Positions 41,208 to 50,773 of a DNA stretch of 64,000 bases are shown one piece after another. Location of the stretch: positions 1 through 64,000 of the forward strand of contig NZ_JAWQUO010000003.1 of NCBI RefSeq assembly GCF_033446605.1. Direction: 5' to 3'. A model generated the notes under the pieces. The model was not told where the DNA came from. It did no database searches and was given only the letters and a program-made list of their open reading frames with translations. The stretch is from Iodobacter sp025352645. GTDB lineage: Bacteria; Pseudomonadota; Gammaproteobacteria; Burkholderiales; Chitinibacteraceae. Positions within the stretch are counted from its first letter, which is position 1; the number at the start of each line of letters is the position of its first letter. Made by a program: the position numbers and the translations under genes.

Positions 41208-43106
41208 ATGCTTTATCCTACTCGATACGACGTGATTGTCGTTGGCGGCGGTCACGCTGGGACTGAGGCTGCGTTGGCGGCCGCGCGCATGGGGAATAAA
41301 ACTTTACTCCTCACGCATAATATTGAAACCCTTGGCCAGATGTCTTGTAATCCCTCGATTGGTGGGATTGGTAAGGGCCATTTGGTTAAAGAAGTGGATG
41401 CTTTAGGCGGCGCTATGGCGCTGGCTACCGATTTTGGCGGCATCCAGTTTAAAACGCTGAATTCCAGTAAAGGCCCAGCTGTTCGTGCCACTCGCGCGCA
41501 GGCTGATCGTGTTCGCTATAAAGCGGCCGTTCGGCATATGCTGGAAAACCAACCCAATTTAGATTTATTCCAGCAGGCAGTGGACGATCTGACCCTCGAT
41601 GGCGATCGTGTAACTGGCGTGATAACGCAAATCGGCATTCGTTTTGAGGCGGGTGCGGTGGTGCTGACTGCCGGCACTTTCCTTTCTGGTAAAATTCACG
41701 TCGGTTTAGAAAACCACGTCGGAGGCCGTGCGGGAGATCCTGCGTCGGTTACGCTGGCTGCGCGTTTACGCGATTTAAATCTACCCGTTGGCCGCCTAAA
41801 AACTGGCACGCCACCACGCATTGACGGCCGATCCATTGATTTTTCAGTGTTAGAAGCGCAATACGGTGATACGCCTGAACCGGTGTTTTCGGTGCGTGGC
41901 AATGTGGGTATGCATCCAAAGCAATTGCCTTGCTGGATGGCGCATACCAATCTTAAAACGCATGAGATTATCCGCAGCGGCTTTGATCGTAGCCCGATGT
42001 TTACCGGCAAAATTGAAGGCGTTGGCCCGCGTTATTGCCCAAGTATCGAAGATAAAATTAATCGCTTTGCCGACAAAGACAGTCACCAGATTTTCTTAGA
42101 GCCAGAAGGCCTAGATACCCATGAGTATTATCCAAACGGTATTTCTACCAGCTTGCCGTTTGATATTCAGCTAGCTGCCGTGCGCTCGATTGCCGGTATG
42201 GAAAACGCGCATATCCTGCGCCCAGGCTATGCCATTGAGTACGATTACTACGACCCACGCAATTTAAAAGCCAGCTTTGAAACCAAAAACATTGCCGGTT
42301 TATTCTTTGCTGGGCAAATTAATGGCACAACAGGCTACGAAGAAGCCGCAGCGCAAGGCTTGTTGGCAGGCTTAAACGCTGGCCTCTATGTGCGAGAAAA
42401 AGACGCTTGGACGCCAAAACGCAATGAAGCTTATTTAGGCGTGCTGGCGGATGATCTGGTGACCAATGGCGTGACCGAGCCTTACCGCATGTTTACCAGC
42501 CGCGCCGAGTACCGTTTGCAATTACGCGAAGATAATGCCGATTTACGCCTTACCGAAATGGGCCGTGAGCTGGGCTTGGTGGGTGATGTGCAGTGGGAAG
42601 CCTTCTGCAAAAAACGTGATGCGATTGAGATAGAATTAGCGCGCTTGCGCACTACATGGGTAAATCCACGTATTCTTGCGGCAAGCGACGCTGAGCGTGT
42701 GTTGGGTAAAGCGATTGAGCGTGAATATACGCTGGCCGATTTGCTGCGCCGCCCGCAGGTCTCTTATGAAAGCTTGATGACGATGGAAATGGCCCAACCT
42801 GGCGTAGCAGATCCGCTGGTGGCCGAGCAGGTAGAAATTCAGTTGAAATACCAGGGTTATATCGAGCGGCAACAATCTGAAGTGGCCAACCGCGATAATC
42901 TAGAAGAATTCAACTTGCCCCATGATTTAGATTTCACGCAGGTATCGGGTTTATCTAAGGAAGTGCAGCAAAAATTAAGCAAGCATAAGCCGGAAACCAT
43001 GGGCCAAGCGTCCAGAATTTCGGGTATTACCCCAGCAGCCATCGCTTTAATGCTGGTTCATCTTAAGAAAAAACAAGCGCTTGATGCGAGTAAGGTTACT
43101 GAATGA
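41208..43106 (+). CDS. mnmG: tRNA uridine 5-carboxymethylaminomethyl modification enzyme MnmG (GidA)
   Basis: MnmG, with MnmE, modifies U34 of certain tRNAs. The protein (632 residues) has the FAD site YDVIVVGGGHAGTEAALAAA, the GidA signatures GGIGKGHLVKEVDALGG and CPSIEDKINRF, and a C-terminal helical domain. I chose ATG at 41208 because GGA at 41196 is well placed; in-frame starts at 41187 (TTG) and 41199 add little. It heads the mnmG-rsmG-parA-parB run. Confidence 0.96.
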   Translation: MLYPTRYDVIVVGGGHAGTEAALAAARMGNKTLLLTHNIETLGQMSCNPSIGGIGKGHLVKEVDALGGAMALATDFGGIQFKTLNSSKGPAVRATRAQADRVRYKAAVRHMLENQPNLDLFQQAVDDLTLDGDRVTGVITQIGIRFEAGAVVLTAGTFLSGKIHVGLENHVGGRAGDPASVTLAARLRDLNLPVGRLKTGTPPRIDGRSIDFSVLEAQYGDTPEPVFSVRGNVGMHPKQLPCWMAHTNLKTHEIIRSGFDRSPMFTGKIEGVGPRYCPSIEDKINRFADKDSHQIFLEPEGLDTHEYYPNGISTSLPFDIQLAAVRSIAGMENAHILRPGYAIEYDYYDPRNLKASFETKNIAGLFFAGQINGTTGYEEAAAQGLLAGLNAGLYVREKDAWTPKRNEAYLGVLADDLVTNGVTEPYRMFTSRAEYRLQLREDNADLRLTEMGRELGLVGDVQWEAFCKKRDAIEIELARLRTTWVNPRILAASDAERVLGKAIEREYTLADLLRRPQVSYESLMTMEMAQPGVADPLVAEQVEIQLKYQGYIERQQSEVANRDNLEEFNLPHDLDFTQVSGLSKEVQQKLSKHKPETMGQASRISGITPAAIALMLVHLKKKQALDASKVTE

Positions 43107-43744
43107 CAGCTTCTGATTCCCTGTTTTCTGAGCTGGCCGCTGGCCTAGCTGAGCTTAAAATTGATTTGTCGATGTCCCAAGCCGCAAATTTATTGGCGTA
43201 TGTGGCCTTGATTGCTAAGTGGAATAAAACCTATAGCCTAACGGCGATTCGTGAGCCAGAGCGTATGGTTTCGCACCATATTTTAGATTCGCTCGCACCC
43301 TTGCCACAGTTTAAGGGCGAGAATATCCGCATCTTGGATGTAGGATCGGGCTTTGGTACGCCTGGAATTCCTTTGGCGATTGCGCGGCCTGATTGGCAGT
43401 TATTTTTGCTCGATTCAAATCATAAAAAAACCACGTTTTTACGCCAAGTGATTGCCGAATTAAAGCTTACCAATGTCACGGTGCTGACCGAGCGCGTGGA
43501 GCTATATAAGCCAGAAGCGCCATTCCAGATCATTACTTCGCGTGCTTTTGCTGAGTTGGGCGAATTTATCAAACTGACCAGCCATTTATTGGCTGAAGAT
43601 GGCGAATGGGCTGCTTTGAAAGGCGTTTACCCGTTTGAAGAAATCGCTCACTTACCCGCAACTGTTAAAGTTACCCACGTGGATCATTTAAAAGTGCCAG
43701 GTATCGATGCTGAACGTCATCTGGTGCATGTAGTTAAGGCATAG
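43103..43744 (+). CDS. rsmG: 16S rRNA (guanine-N7)-methyltransferase RsmG (GidB)
   Basis: The 213-residue protein has the methyltransferase motif LDVGSGFGTPGIPLAIARPD and ITSRAFAELGEF. It methylates G527 of 16S rRNA. Its start overlaps the mnmG stop (ATGA), so translation is coupled. Confidence 0.95.
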   Translation: MTASDSLFSELAAGLAELKIDLSMSQAANLLAYVALIAKWNKTYSLTAIREPERMVSHHILDSLAPLPQFKGENIRILDVGSGFGTPGIPLAIARPDWQLFLLDSNHKKTTFLRQVIAELKLTNVTVLTERVELYKPEAPFQIITSRAFAELGEFIKLTSHLLAEDGEWAALKGVYPFEEIAHLPATVKVTHVDHLKVPGIDAERHLVHVVKA

Positions 43745-43778
43745 TTGTGCTTTTTTAACGGCCTTTAGGGACTCAAAG

Positions 43779-44564
43779 ATGAAAATTCTGGCAATTGCCA
43801 ATCAAAAAGGCGGAGTAGGTAAGACCACTACGGCCGTTAATTTGTCTGCAAGTCTGGCTCATCTGGGCAGAAAAGTTCTGCTGGTGGATTTAGACCCGCA
43901 GGGCAATGCCACGATGGGTGTGGGGATTGATAAAGCTAAATTAACCAGCTCTGTATATAACCTACTGCTTGGTGCAACGCCAATTCAAGAGATTATTCAG
44001 CGCTCTGAATCAGCGGGCATCGACGTGCTACCCGCCAATCGTAATTTGGCAGGGGCCGAGGTGGAGCTGGTGAATCAAGAGCACAGAGAATCGCGGCTTA
44101 AAAACGCCTTAGCCCAAGTCAGCGAGCACTACGATTACATTATTTTAGATTGCCCACCGGCGTTAACGCTGCTCACCCTGAATGGCTTAGTGGCGGCGGA
44201 TGCGGTATTGATCCCGATGCAGTGTGAGTACTACGCATTGGAGGGTTTATCTGATTTAGTGAATACGCTTAAACGCGTTAAACAATCGATGAATCGTAAA
44301 ATAGAGATTGAAGGCCTGCTGCGCACCATGTTTGATCCGCGTTCAACCTTGGCGCAGCAAGTTTCGGATCAGCTGATTAAGCATTACACCAGCAAACTGT
44401 ACCACACTGTCATACCGCGTAATATTCGTTTGGCCGAAGCACCATCTTATGGTCGCCCAATCTTGTCCTACGACAAAAACTCCAAAGGCGCACAAGCGTA
44501 TCTTCAACTTGCTGAAGAACTGCTGGCCCGTCATAACCTGCTAGAAGAGATTCCCACAGCATGA
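43779..44564 (+). CDS. parA: Chromosome partitioning ATPase ParA
   Basis: The 261-residue protein has the deviant Walker A motif KGGVGKTTTAVNLSA and LLVDLDPQGNATMG, as in chromosomal ParA/Soj. It binds DNA non-specifically with ATP and pulls ParB-parS complexes apart. Its stop overlaps the parB start by four bases. Four parS sites for the system are in this window. Confidence 0.96.
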   Translation: MKILAIANQKGGVGKTTTAVNLSASLAHLGRKVLLVDLDPQGNATMGVGIDKAKLTSSVYNLLLGATPIQEIIQRSESAGIDVLPANRNLAGAEVELVNQEHRESRLKNALAQVSEHYDYIILDCPPALTLLTLNGLVAADAVLIPMQCEYYALEGLSDLVNTLKRVKQSMNRKIEIEGLLRTMFDPRSTLAQQVSDQLIKHYTSKLYHTVIPRNIRLAEAPSYGRPILSYDKNSKGAQAYLQLAEELLARHNLLEEIPTA

Positions 44565-45382
44565 AAATGAAAGGACTTGGTCGCGGTTTAGATGCCTTGA
44601 TGGGAGATAGTCAGGATTCTTTGCAAAATTTGCCAATTACGGCTTTGCAGCCGGGCAAGTACCAGCCTCGTTTGCAAATGGATGAAACGGCCTTAGAAGA
44701 GCTGGCGGCATCAATCACCGCACAGGGCTTAATGCAGCCAGTGTTGGTACGGCCTATTGGGCTGGATAAGTATGAAATTATTGCGGGTGAGCGCCGATGG
44801 CGAGCATCTATCAAAGCAGGACTAACTGAGATTCCTGCTTTAGTACGTGAAATTGCCGATGAAGCTGCTTTGGCAATGGCGCTAATCGAAAATATTCAGC
44901 GCGAAAATTTGAATCCGCTAGAAGAAGCGTTAGGTATTTCACGCTTGATTGAAGAATTTGGTATGACTCATGAAGCTGCGGCACTTGCGGTAGGAAAGTC
45001 CCGAGCCAGCGTTTCAAATTTATTAAGACTATTAAGCTTATCGGAGCCACTGCGGAATATGCTAATGGCCGATCAGCTCAGTATGGGGCATGCTCGCGCC
45101 TTGCTTACTTTAGATGCCTTATTGCAGTTGGATCTAGCTAGACGGGTTATTGCAAAAGGTTTATCGGTCAGAGAAACCGAAGCTTTGGTTAAAAAACAAC
45201 AAGAAACAGCCATAGACAAACCTGCTAAGCAGCCTGATCCAGAAATATTTCGCTTAGAAGAAGAACTATCTACGCGAGTGGGGGCCAAAGTATCCATTAA
45301 GCCTGGTAAACAGGGCAGTGGCCGAATCACCATCGAGTACAGCAGTTCAGAACAATTGGATAGCTTGCTTAGAAAGATGTAA
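44561..45382 (+). CDS. parB: Chromosome partitioning protein ParB
   Basis: The 273-residue protein has the CTP-binding N-terminal domain (YQPR, GLMQPVLVRP, IIAGERRWRAS), the helix-turn-helix part around KSRASVSNLLRLLSL, and a dimerisation tail. It loads at parS and spreads as a CTP clamp. ATG at 44561 overlaps parA; a second ATG two codons later is possible. Confidence 0.96.
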   Translation: MKMKGLGRGLDALMGDSQDSLQNLPITALQPGKYQPRLQMDETALEELAASITAQGLMQPVLVRPIGLDKYEIIAGERRWRASIKAGLTEIPALVREIADEAALAMALIENIQRENLNPLEEALGISRLIEEFGMTHEAAALAVGKSRASVSNLLRLLSLSEPLRNMLMADQLSMGHARALLTLDALLQLDLARRVIAKGLSVRETEALVKKQQETAIDKPAKQPDPEIFRLEEELSTRVGAKVSIKPGKQGSGRITIEYSSSEQLDSLLRKM

Positions 45383-45488
45383 TAAAGTTATGGCTAACTA
45401 TGTGTCGGCCTATTGTAAGTAAGCTGGCTTTTACTCGTGACTTACTTGAATGACAAGTAAATTTTACTTAAAAGTTCAATAGGTAAAA

Positions 45489-45518
45489 TTGACGCAACAC
45501 AAATCAGGTCAGTATAAT
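45489..45518 (+). promoter_or_regulatory. Sigma70 promoter of the atp operon
   Basis: TTGACG (45489-45494) and TATAAT (45513-45518) are separated by 18 bp, about 30 bp before the atpI start. This near-consensus promoter fits high expression of ATP synthase. Confidence 0.8.
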
Positions 45519-45546
45519 CGCGGGGTTTTTCCCTAGTGGTGAAGCA

Positions 45547-45918
45547 ATGATTGGGAAAGCGCAGGTTCGGGGCATAATCCGACTAAAGATTGGAATCGCC
45601 ATTAGTACGGCTTTCTTACTCTTCTTGATCTTGGGGCAAAATCCGGCAATTTCAAGTTTACTGGGCGGATTTATCGCGGTGATAGGCAGTGTCTTGTATG
45701 CAGCCATCGCATATCGTGTTGAATTCGCTCCGCCAGCAGTGCTTCTCAAGCAGCATTTTGCTGCTGAAATGTGCAAGTTGGTTTGTACACTCGTCGCGTT
45801 TGCGGCGTTGTTCATTTTGTACCGAAAGGCAGATTGGCCATGGACGTTTGTGGGTTATCTTGCCACCACCAGTGCCTTTTGGTTTGGGCTTTTAATTAAA
45901 TTTGACGGCAAAAAATAA
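45547..45918 (+). CDS. atpI: ATP synthase subunit I
   Basis: The 123-residue protein has four predicted membrane helices and a basic start, as in AtpI, which helps assemble the c-ring. It is the first gene of the atp operon and ends just before atpB. Sequence conservation is low in this family; position makes the call. Confidence 0.88.
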   Translation: MIGKAQVRGIIRLKIGIAISTAFLLFLILGQNPAISSLLGGFIAVIGSVLYAAIAYRVEFAPPAVLLKQHFAAEMCKLVCTLVAFAALFILYRKADWPWTFVGYLATTSAFWFGLLIKFDGKK

Positions 45919-45919
45919 A

Positions 45920-46708
45920 ATGTCTGAACATCACGCACCAGCTAACGCCACCGAATATATCCAGCATCATTTGTCCTTTAATCAGGCCGCAAATGGTTTC
46001 CACTTGGATACCTTCTGGGTTGCCCTTGCTCTGGGCTTTCTTTTTGTTGGCGTATTTGCATATGCCGCAAGAAAAGCGACATCGGGTGTACCAGGCCCTC
46101 TACAAAACTTTGTTGAATTAATCGTGGAAATGGTTGATTCGCAAATTAAAGATGCTTTTCACGGTAAATCGAAAGTGATTGGCCCATTAAGCCTGACAAT
46201 TTTCTGCTGGGTGTTCTTAATGAACTCCATGGATTTCTTGCCAGTTGATCTGTTGCCTTGGATTGGTCTGCACGTATTTGGTATTGAAAAGTTACGCGTT
46301 GTGCCAACGGCGGACGTTAACCAAACATTTGCGATGTCCTTGTCGGTGATGCTGCTGATTATTGGCTTCTCTATTAAAGCTAAGGGCCTTGTGGGCTGGT
46401 TAAAAGAGTTGTTTACCGCTCCGTTTCATGCAGAAGGCTTGGTCATGACGGTGTTATTAGCGCCGGTTAACTTTGCTTTCCAGATGGTTGAGCTAGTTGC
46501 TAAACCGATTTCTTTGGCTTTACGTCTATTCGGTAATATGTATGCCGGAGAGCTGATCTTTATCCTGATCGCATTGCTGCCATTCTGGGCACAATGGATT
46601 CTGGGCACACCATGGGCCATCTTCCACATTTTGGTGGTTACCCTGCAAGCCTTCGTATTTATGATGTTGACGATTGTTTATCTCAGCCTTGCGGTTGAAG
46701 ATCACTAA
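45920..46708 (+). CDS. atpB: ATP synthase subunit a
   Basis: Subunit a forms the proton half-channels against the c-ring. The protein has the helix with the essential arginine (KPISLALRLFGNMYAGELI) and several other membrane segments. ATG at 45920 (MSEHHAPA) gives 262 residues; an in-frame earlier start would overlap atpI. Confidence 0.95.
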   Translation: MSEHHAPANATEYIQHHLSFNQAANGFHLDTFWVALALGFLFVGVFAYAARKATSGVPGPLQNFVELIVEMVDSQIKDAFHGKSKVIGPLSLTIFCWVFLMNSMDFLPVDLLPWIGLHVFGIEKLRVVPTADVNQTFAMSLSVMLLIIGFSIKAKGLVGWLKELFTAPFHAEGLVMTVLLAPVNFAFQMVELVAKPISLALRLFGNMYAGELIFILIALLPFWAQWILGTPWAIFHILVVTLQAFVFMMLTIVYLSLAVEDH

Positions 46709-46789
46709 TTTTACTTGGGCCAGCTTAGGCTTGTCTCAGTGTTCGCTTTCCCCTTGTTTTACCCAACCTTCCTCTTGGAGATATTAGAA

Positions 46790-47077
46790 ATGGTTGCACC
46801 AGAAGTAATTGCTAGCGTTCAAGGCATGACTGTTATCGCTGCCGCGATCATCATCGGTTTAGCTGCTATCGGCACTGCACTTGGTTTTGCTCTGCTTGGC
46901 GGTAAGTTTTTAGAATCTGCTGCTCGTCAGCCAGAAATGATCCCAGTTCTGCAAACTAAGCTGTTTATTATTGCTGGTTTGTTAGATGCTATTTCAATGA
47001 TCGGCGTTGGTGTTGCAATGCTTTACACATTCAACAACCCATTCCTGACTCCTCTGCTTAATGCGGTTGCTCAGTAA
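46790..47077 (+). CDS. atpE: ATP synthase subunit c
   Basis: This two-helix proteolipid forms the rotating ring. The loop ESAARQPEM and the proton-carrying Asp in GLLDAISMIGVG are visible, with no sodium-binding pattern, so a proton-driven enzyme is expected. ATG at 46790 (MVAPEVIAS) is preceded by GGAGATATTAGAA; the open frame from 46715 is unlike subunit c and is rejected. Confidence 0.95.
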   Translation: MVAPEVIASVQGMTVIAAAIIIGLAAIGTALGFALLGGKFLESAARQPEMIPVLQTKLFIIAGLLDAISMIGVGVAMLYTFNNPFLTPLLNAVAQ

Positions 47078-47106
47078 TCTAGCCCGTCTTTTAGGAGGAC
47101 AACAGC

Positions 47107-47577
47107 GTGGATATTAATCTATCGCTTTTTGGCCAAATGATCACTTTTGCGATCTTGGTCATCTTCACGATGAAATTCGTGTGGCCTCCGCTGACCCATA
47201 TGATGGACGAGCGTGTTAAGCGTATCGCTGATGGCTTAGCTTCTGCTGATCGTGCCAAGCAAGATCTTGCTTTGGCCGAAAAAGCAGCAGCTGACAAGCT
47301 TCGCGAAGCAAAACAGCACGCAACTGAAATCATTGCGCAAGCTGAAAAGCGTGGCGCGCAATTGGTTGAAGAAGCCAAGGGCCATGCAAAGGCAGAGGGC
47401 GAACGCCTTGTTGCCGGCGCTCAAGCGGAAATTGACCAGCAAATTCAGCAAACTAAAGAAGCATTACGTCAACAAGTCGCAGGTTTGGTGCTACAAGGCG
47501 CTGAACAAATTCTGCGCCGTGAAGTTGACGCGAGTGCCCATGCCGAATTGTTAGCATCCATCAAAGCGGAACTGTAA
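47107..47577 (+). CDS. atpF: ATP synthase subunit b
   Basis: The 156-residue protein has one N-terminal membrane helix and a long charged coiled coil, the peripheral stalk. The start is GTG at 47107 with a strong TAGGAGGAC site just upstream. It lies in the standard atp order. Confidence 0.95.
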   Translation: MDINLSLFGQMITFAILVIFTMKFVWPPLTHMMDERVKRIADGLASADRAKQDLALAEKAAADKLREAKQHATEIIAQAEKRGAQLVEEAKGHAKAEGERLVAGAQAEIDQQIQQTKEALRQQVAGLVLQGAEQILRREVDASAHAELLASIKAEL

Positions 47578-47584
47578 GAGCGTC

Positions 47585-48121
47585 ATGGCAGAACTCATTA
47601 CCGTCGCAAGACCCTACGCCGTAGCTATTTTTCGTCTAGCTAAAGAAACCAGCACCATCCCACTTTGGTCGGATGTGCTGGCTCAACTCGCCCTGGTAGC
47701 AGGTAACGAGTTAGCGCTGGAAGTCGTAGCTAATCCAAAGTTTTCCGTGGCTCAGGTTAAGGAGCTGTTGCTTGGATTATTGGGTGGTCAGCAAAGCGCT
47801 GAAGTACAAAACTTCATCGATGCTTTACTTGAAAATGGCCGCTTCACTGCCTTACCGGCAATGGCTGAGCTGTTTGAAGAGTACAAAGCAGCGGACGCTG
47901 GCGAAGTTGAAGCCAGCATCGAATCCGCTTTTGCTATGACTGATGCCCAAGTTGCTGAATTATCAGCAACACTTTCCCAACAGCTGCACCGCAAGGTCAC
48001 GGCCCAAGTCAGCGTTAACCCGGAACTCATCGGGGGCGTGAAGGTGACGGTAGGTGATCTGGTCGTAGACGCATCTGTCCGCGGCAAGCTAACCGCTCTC
48101 GCCTCGAGCCTGAAGAGTTAG
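47585..48121 (+). CDS. atpH: ATP synthase subunit delta
   Basis: The 178-residue delta subunit connects the b stalk to the top of F1. It has the usual six-helix N-terminal domain and a C-terminal VNPELIGGVKVTVGDLVVDASVRGKL pattern (split here as GGVKVTVGDLVVDAS). It follows atpF by seven bases. Confidence 0.95.
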   Translation: MAELITVARPYAVAIFRLAKETSTIPLWSDVLAQLALVAGNELALEVVANPKFSVAQVKELLLGLLGGQQSAEVQNFIDALLENGRFTALPAMAELFEEYKAADAGEVEASIESAFAMTDAQVAELSATLSQQLHRKVTAQVSVNPELIGGVKVTVGDLVVDASVRGKLTALASSLKS

Positions 48122-48129
48122 GAGAAATC

Positions 48130-49671
48130 ATGCAACTTAATCCGTCTGAAATCAGTGAACTGATTAAAGCCCGGATCCAGAATTTATCGACTGCTTCCGA
48201 AACACGTACCATTGGTACTGTTGTTTCCGTAACAGACGGTATCGTTCGTGTGCACGGCCTGTCAGAGGCTATGCAGGGCGAAATGCTGGAATTCCCGGGT
48301 AATACCTTCGGTCTTGCGCTCAACTTAGAGCGTGATTCTGTTGGTGCCGTTGTGCTTGGTGATTACAAGCACATTCAAGAAGGCGACGAAGTCAAATGTA
48401 CCGGCCGTATTCTGGAAGTTCCAGTTGGCCGTGAATTGATTGGTCGTGTAGTTAACTCACTTGGCCAGCCTATCGACGGTAAAGGCCCACTGGGTACTAC
48501 AGAATCTGCACCAATCGAAAAAATTGCGCCGGGCGTTATTGCCCGCCAATCTGTGTCGCAACCACTGCAAACCGGTATCAAGTCTATTGATACTATGGTG
48601 CCAGTAGGTCGTGGTCAGCGTGAGCTGATCATTGGTGACCGTCAGACCGGCAAAACTGCCGTTGCTCTAGACGCGATCATCAACCAGAAAGGCAATGGCG
48701 TGACATGTATTTATGTTGCGATTGGCCAAAAGGCTTCTTCGATCGCTAACGTAGTGCGCAAATTAGAAGAGCACGGCGCGATGGGTCACACCATTGTGGT
48801 GGCTGCTGCTGCTTCTGAAGCGGCTGCACTGCAATACATCGCTGCATACTCCGGTTGCACGATGGGCGAATACTTCCGCGACCGCGGCGAAGATGCTTTG
48901 ATCGTTTATGACGATTTGTCTAAGCAAGCTGTAGCTTACCGTCAAATTTCCCTGTTACTGCGCCGTCCTCCGGGCCGTGAAGCGTATCCGGGCGATGTGT
49001 TCTACCTGCACTCGCGTCTGCTGGAACGTGCTTCCCGCATTAACGAAGCAGAAGTAGAAAAGCTGACTGGTGGCGCTGTGAAAGGTAAGACTGGTTCTTT
49101 AACCGCTCTGCCTATCATTGAAACACAAGCGGGTGACGTATCTGCATTTGTTCCAACTAACGTGATTTCGATTACTGACGGTCAGATTTTCTTGGAAACT
49201 GACTTGTTCAACGCGGGTATTCGCCCAGCGATGAACGCCGGTATCTCGGTTTCTCGCGTAGGTGGTGCAGCGCAGACCAAGGTTATTAAGAAGCTTGGTG
49301 GTGGCGTACGTTTGGCTCTGGCTCAGTATCGTGAACTGGCTGCGTTTGCGCAGTTTGCTTCTGATCTGGACGAAGCAACACGTAAGCAACTAGAGCGCGG
49401 CAAGATGGTTACAGAACTGATGAAGCAGGGTCAATACAGCCCGCTGAAAGTGTCTGAACTGGCAATTACGCTGCTGCTGATCAACAAGGGTGTGTTTGAT
49501 GACATCAAAGTTGAAAAAGCACTCGCGTTTGAAGCTGCATTCTTGGCTGAACTTAAGGCTAACCACGCAGACGTGCTGGCTCGTATCGAAGACAAGGGTG
49601 ACCTAGCTTCTGATGACGAAAAAGCGATCGTTAAAGCAGTGGAAGGCTTCAAGGCCAGCGCCGCGTATTGA
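48130..49671 (+). CDS. atpA: ATP synthase subunit alpha
   Basis: The 513-residue protein has the P-loop GDRQTGKTAVALD and the family ending region PGREAYPGDVFYLHSRLLER. Alpha subunits hold non-catalytic nucleotide sites in F1. Normal length and start. Confidence 0.97.
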   Translation: MQLNPSEISELIKARIQNLSTASETRTIGTVVSVTDGIVRVHGLSEAMQGEMLEFPGNTFGLALNLERDSVGAVVLGDYKHIQEGDEVKCTGRILEVPVGRELIGRVVNSLGQPIDGKGPLGTTESAPIEKIAPGVIARQSVSQPLQTGIKSIDTMVPVGRGQRELIIGDRQTGKTAVALDAIINQKGNGVTCIYVAIGQKASSIANVVRKLEEHGAMGHTIVVAAAASEAAALQYIAAYSGCTMGEYFRDRGEDALIVYDDLSKQAVAYRQISLLLRRPPGREAYPGDVFYLHSRLLERASRINEAEVEKLTGGAVKGKTGSLTALPIIETQAGDVSAFVPTNVISITDGQIFLETDLFNAGIRPAMNAGISVSRVGGAAQTKVIKKLGGGVRLALAQYRELAAFAQFASDLDEATRKQLERGKMVTELMKQGQYSPLKVSELAITLLLINKGVFDDIKVEKALAFEAAFLAELKANHADVLARIEDKGDLASDDEKAIVKAVEGFKASAAY

Positions 49672-49699
49672 TTTGATACGTTGAGACAAGGATCAAATC

Positions 49700-50584
49700 A
49701 TGGCAAGCGGTAAAGAAATTCGGACCAAGATCAAGAGCGTAAAAAATACGCAAAAGATCACCCGTGCTATGGAAATGGTTGCGACGTCGAAAATGCGCAA
49801 GGCTCAGGAACGCATGAAAGCGGCACGCCCTTACGGTGAAAAAATCCGTAATGTGGCTGCCCACCTGAGCGCTGCCTTTGTTGATTACACGCATCCTTAT
49901 TTGCAAAAGCGCGACGTTGTTAAGCGTGCGGGCCTGATTACGATTACTTCAGACAAGGGGCTGTGTGGTGGTTTAAACACCAACTCCCTGCGTCTGGCCG
50001 TGACCCGTATGAAGGATTGGCATCAAAACGGCGTAGAAACCTCTGTCACCGCGATCGGTAACAAAGGGATTGGGTTTATGAACCGTTACGGCGCAAAGGT
50101 TTTATCCTCTGCGCATGGACTCGGCGATACCCCTCACCTTGAGCAGCTGATTGGCCCGATCAAAGTCATGATCGATGCCTATGTTGCTGGTGAAGTAGAC
50201 GAAGTTCATCTTGTTTACACTCGCTTCGTGAATACCATGAAGCAAGAGCCAGTGATGGAGCAGCTGTTACCGCTAACAGATAAAGCATTTGGTGCGCCAG
50301 ATTCTGACGAGCCAAAGAAAGGCTACAACTGGGAATACCTGTTTGAGCCAGATGCTAAGACTGTGATCGATGAATTAATGAGCCGTTACATTGAGGCGCT
50401 AGTTTATCAGGCCGTAGCGGAAAACATTTCTTCTGAGCAAGCGGCCCGTATGGTGGCGATGAAAGCGGCGACTGATAACGCAGACAATGTGATCGGCGAT
50501 CTACAGCTCCTTTACAACAAAACCCGTCAAGCAGCGATTACGAAGGAACTCTCCGAAATCGTTTCTGGCGCGGCAGCAGTGTAA
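49700..50584 (+). CDS. atpG: ATP synthase subunit gamma
   Basis: The 294-residue rotor shaft starts GKEIRTKIKSVKNTQKIT and ends with the conserved YNKTRQAAITKELSEIVSGA. It is followed by an unusual 189-bp gap with a MITE-like element before atpD. Confidence 0.96.
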   Translation: MASGKEIRTKIKSVKNTQKITRAMEMVATSKMRKAQERMKAARPYGEKIRNVAAHLSAAFVDYTHPYLQKRDVVKRAGLITITSDKGLCGGLNTNSLRLAVTRMKDWHQNGVETSVTAIGNKGIGFMNRYGAKVLSSAHGLGDTPHLEQLIGPIKVMIDAYVAGEVDEVHLVYTRFVNTMKQEPVMEQLLPLTDKAFGAPDSDEPKKGYNWEYLFEPDAKTVIDELMSRYIEALVYQAVAENISSEQAARMVAMKAATDNADNVIGDLQLLYNKTRQAAITKELSEIVSGAAAV

Positions 50585-50592
50585 TAGGCCCG

Positions 50593-50737
50593 ACAGGGCT
50601 GTTGAAAAACGTAGCGAGAAGACCAAGGACAAGGCAAAAAATATCGAAAAACCGGAATTTACATTTGAGTAAATGAGGATTTTGAGAGATTTTTTAACGC
50701 GGTTATTGGCCTTCGCAGTAGTTTTGCGACAGCCTGT
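50593..50737. mobile_element. MITE-like element in the atpG-atpD gap
   Basis: This 145-bp segment starts ACAGGGCTGTTGAAAAAC and ends GTTTTGCGACAGCCTGT, which are imperfect terminal inverted repeats, with similarity continuing inward (GTAGCGAGAAGACCAA against the complement of the right end). A TTTAC/GTAAA dyad lies in the middle, so it can fold over most of its length. It has no ORF. A mobile non-autonomous origin is inferred. Confidence 0.65.
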
Positions 50738-50773
50738 GGACGCACAACGAATAACTGGGATTTAGGAACAACG

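Noticed and set aside
46715..46789. Longer start for ATP synthase subunit c
   Set aside because: The extension is unlike subunit c, and the start at 46790 has a proper ribosome site and family N-terminus.
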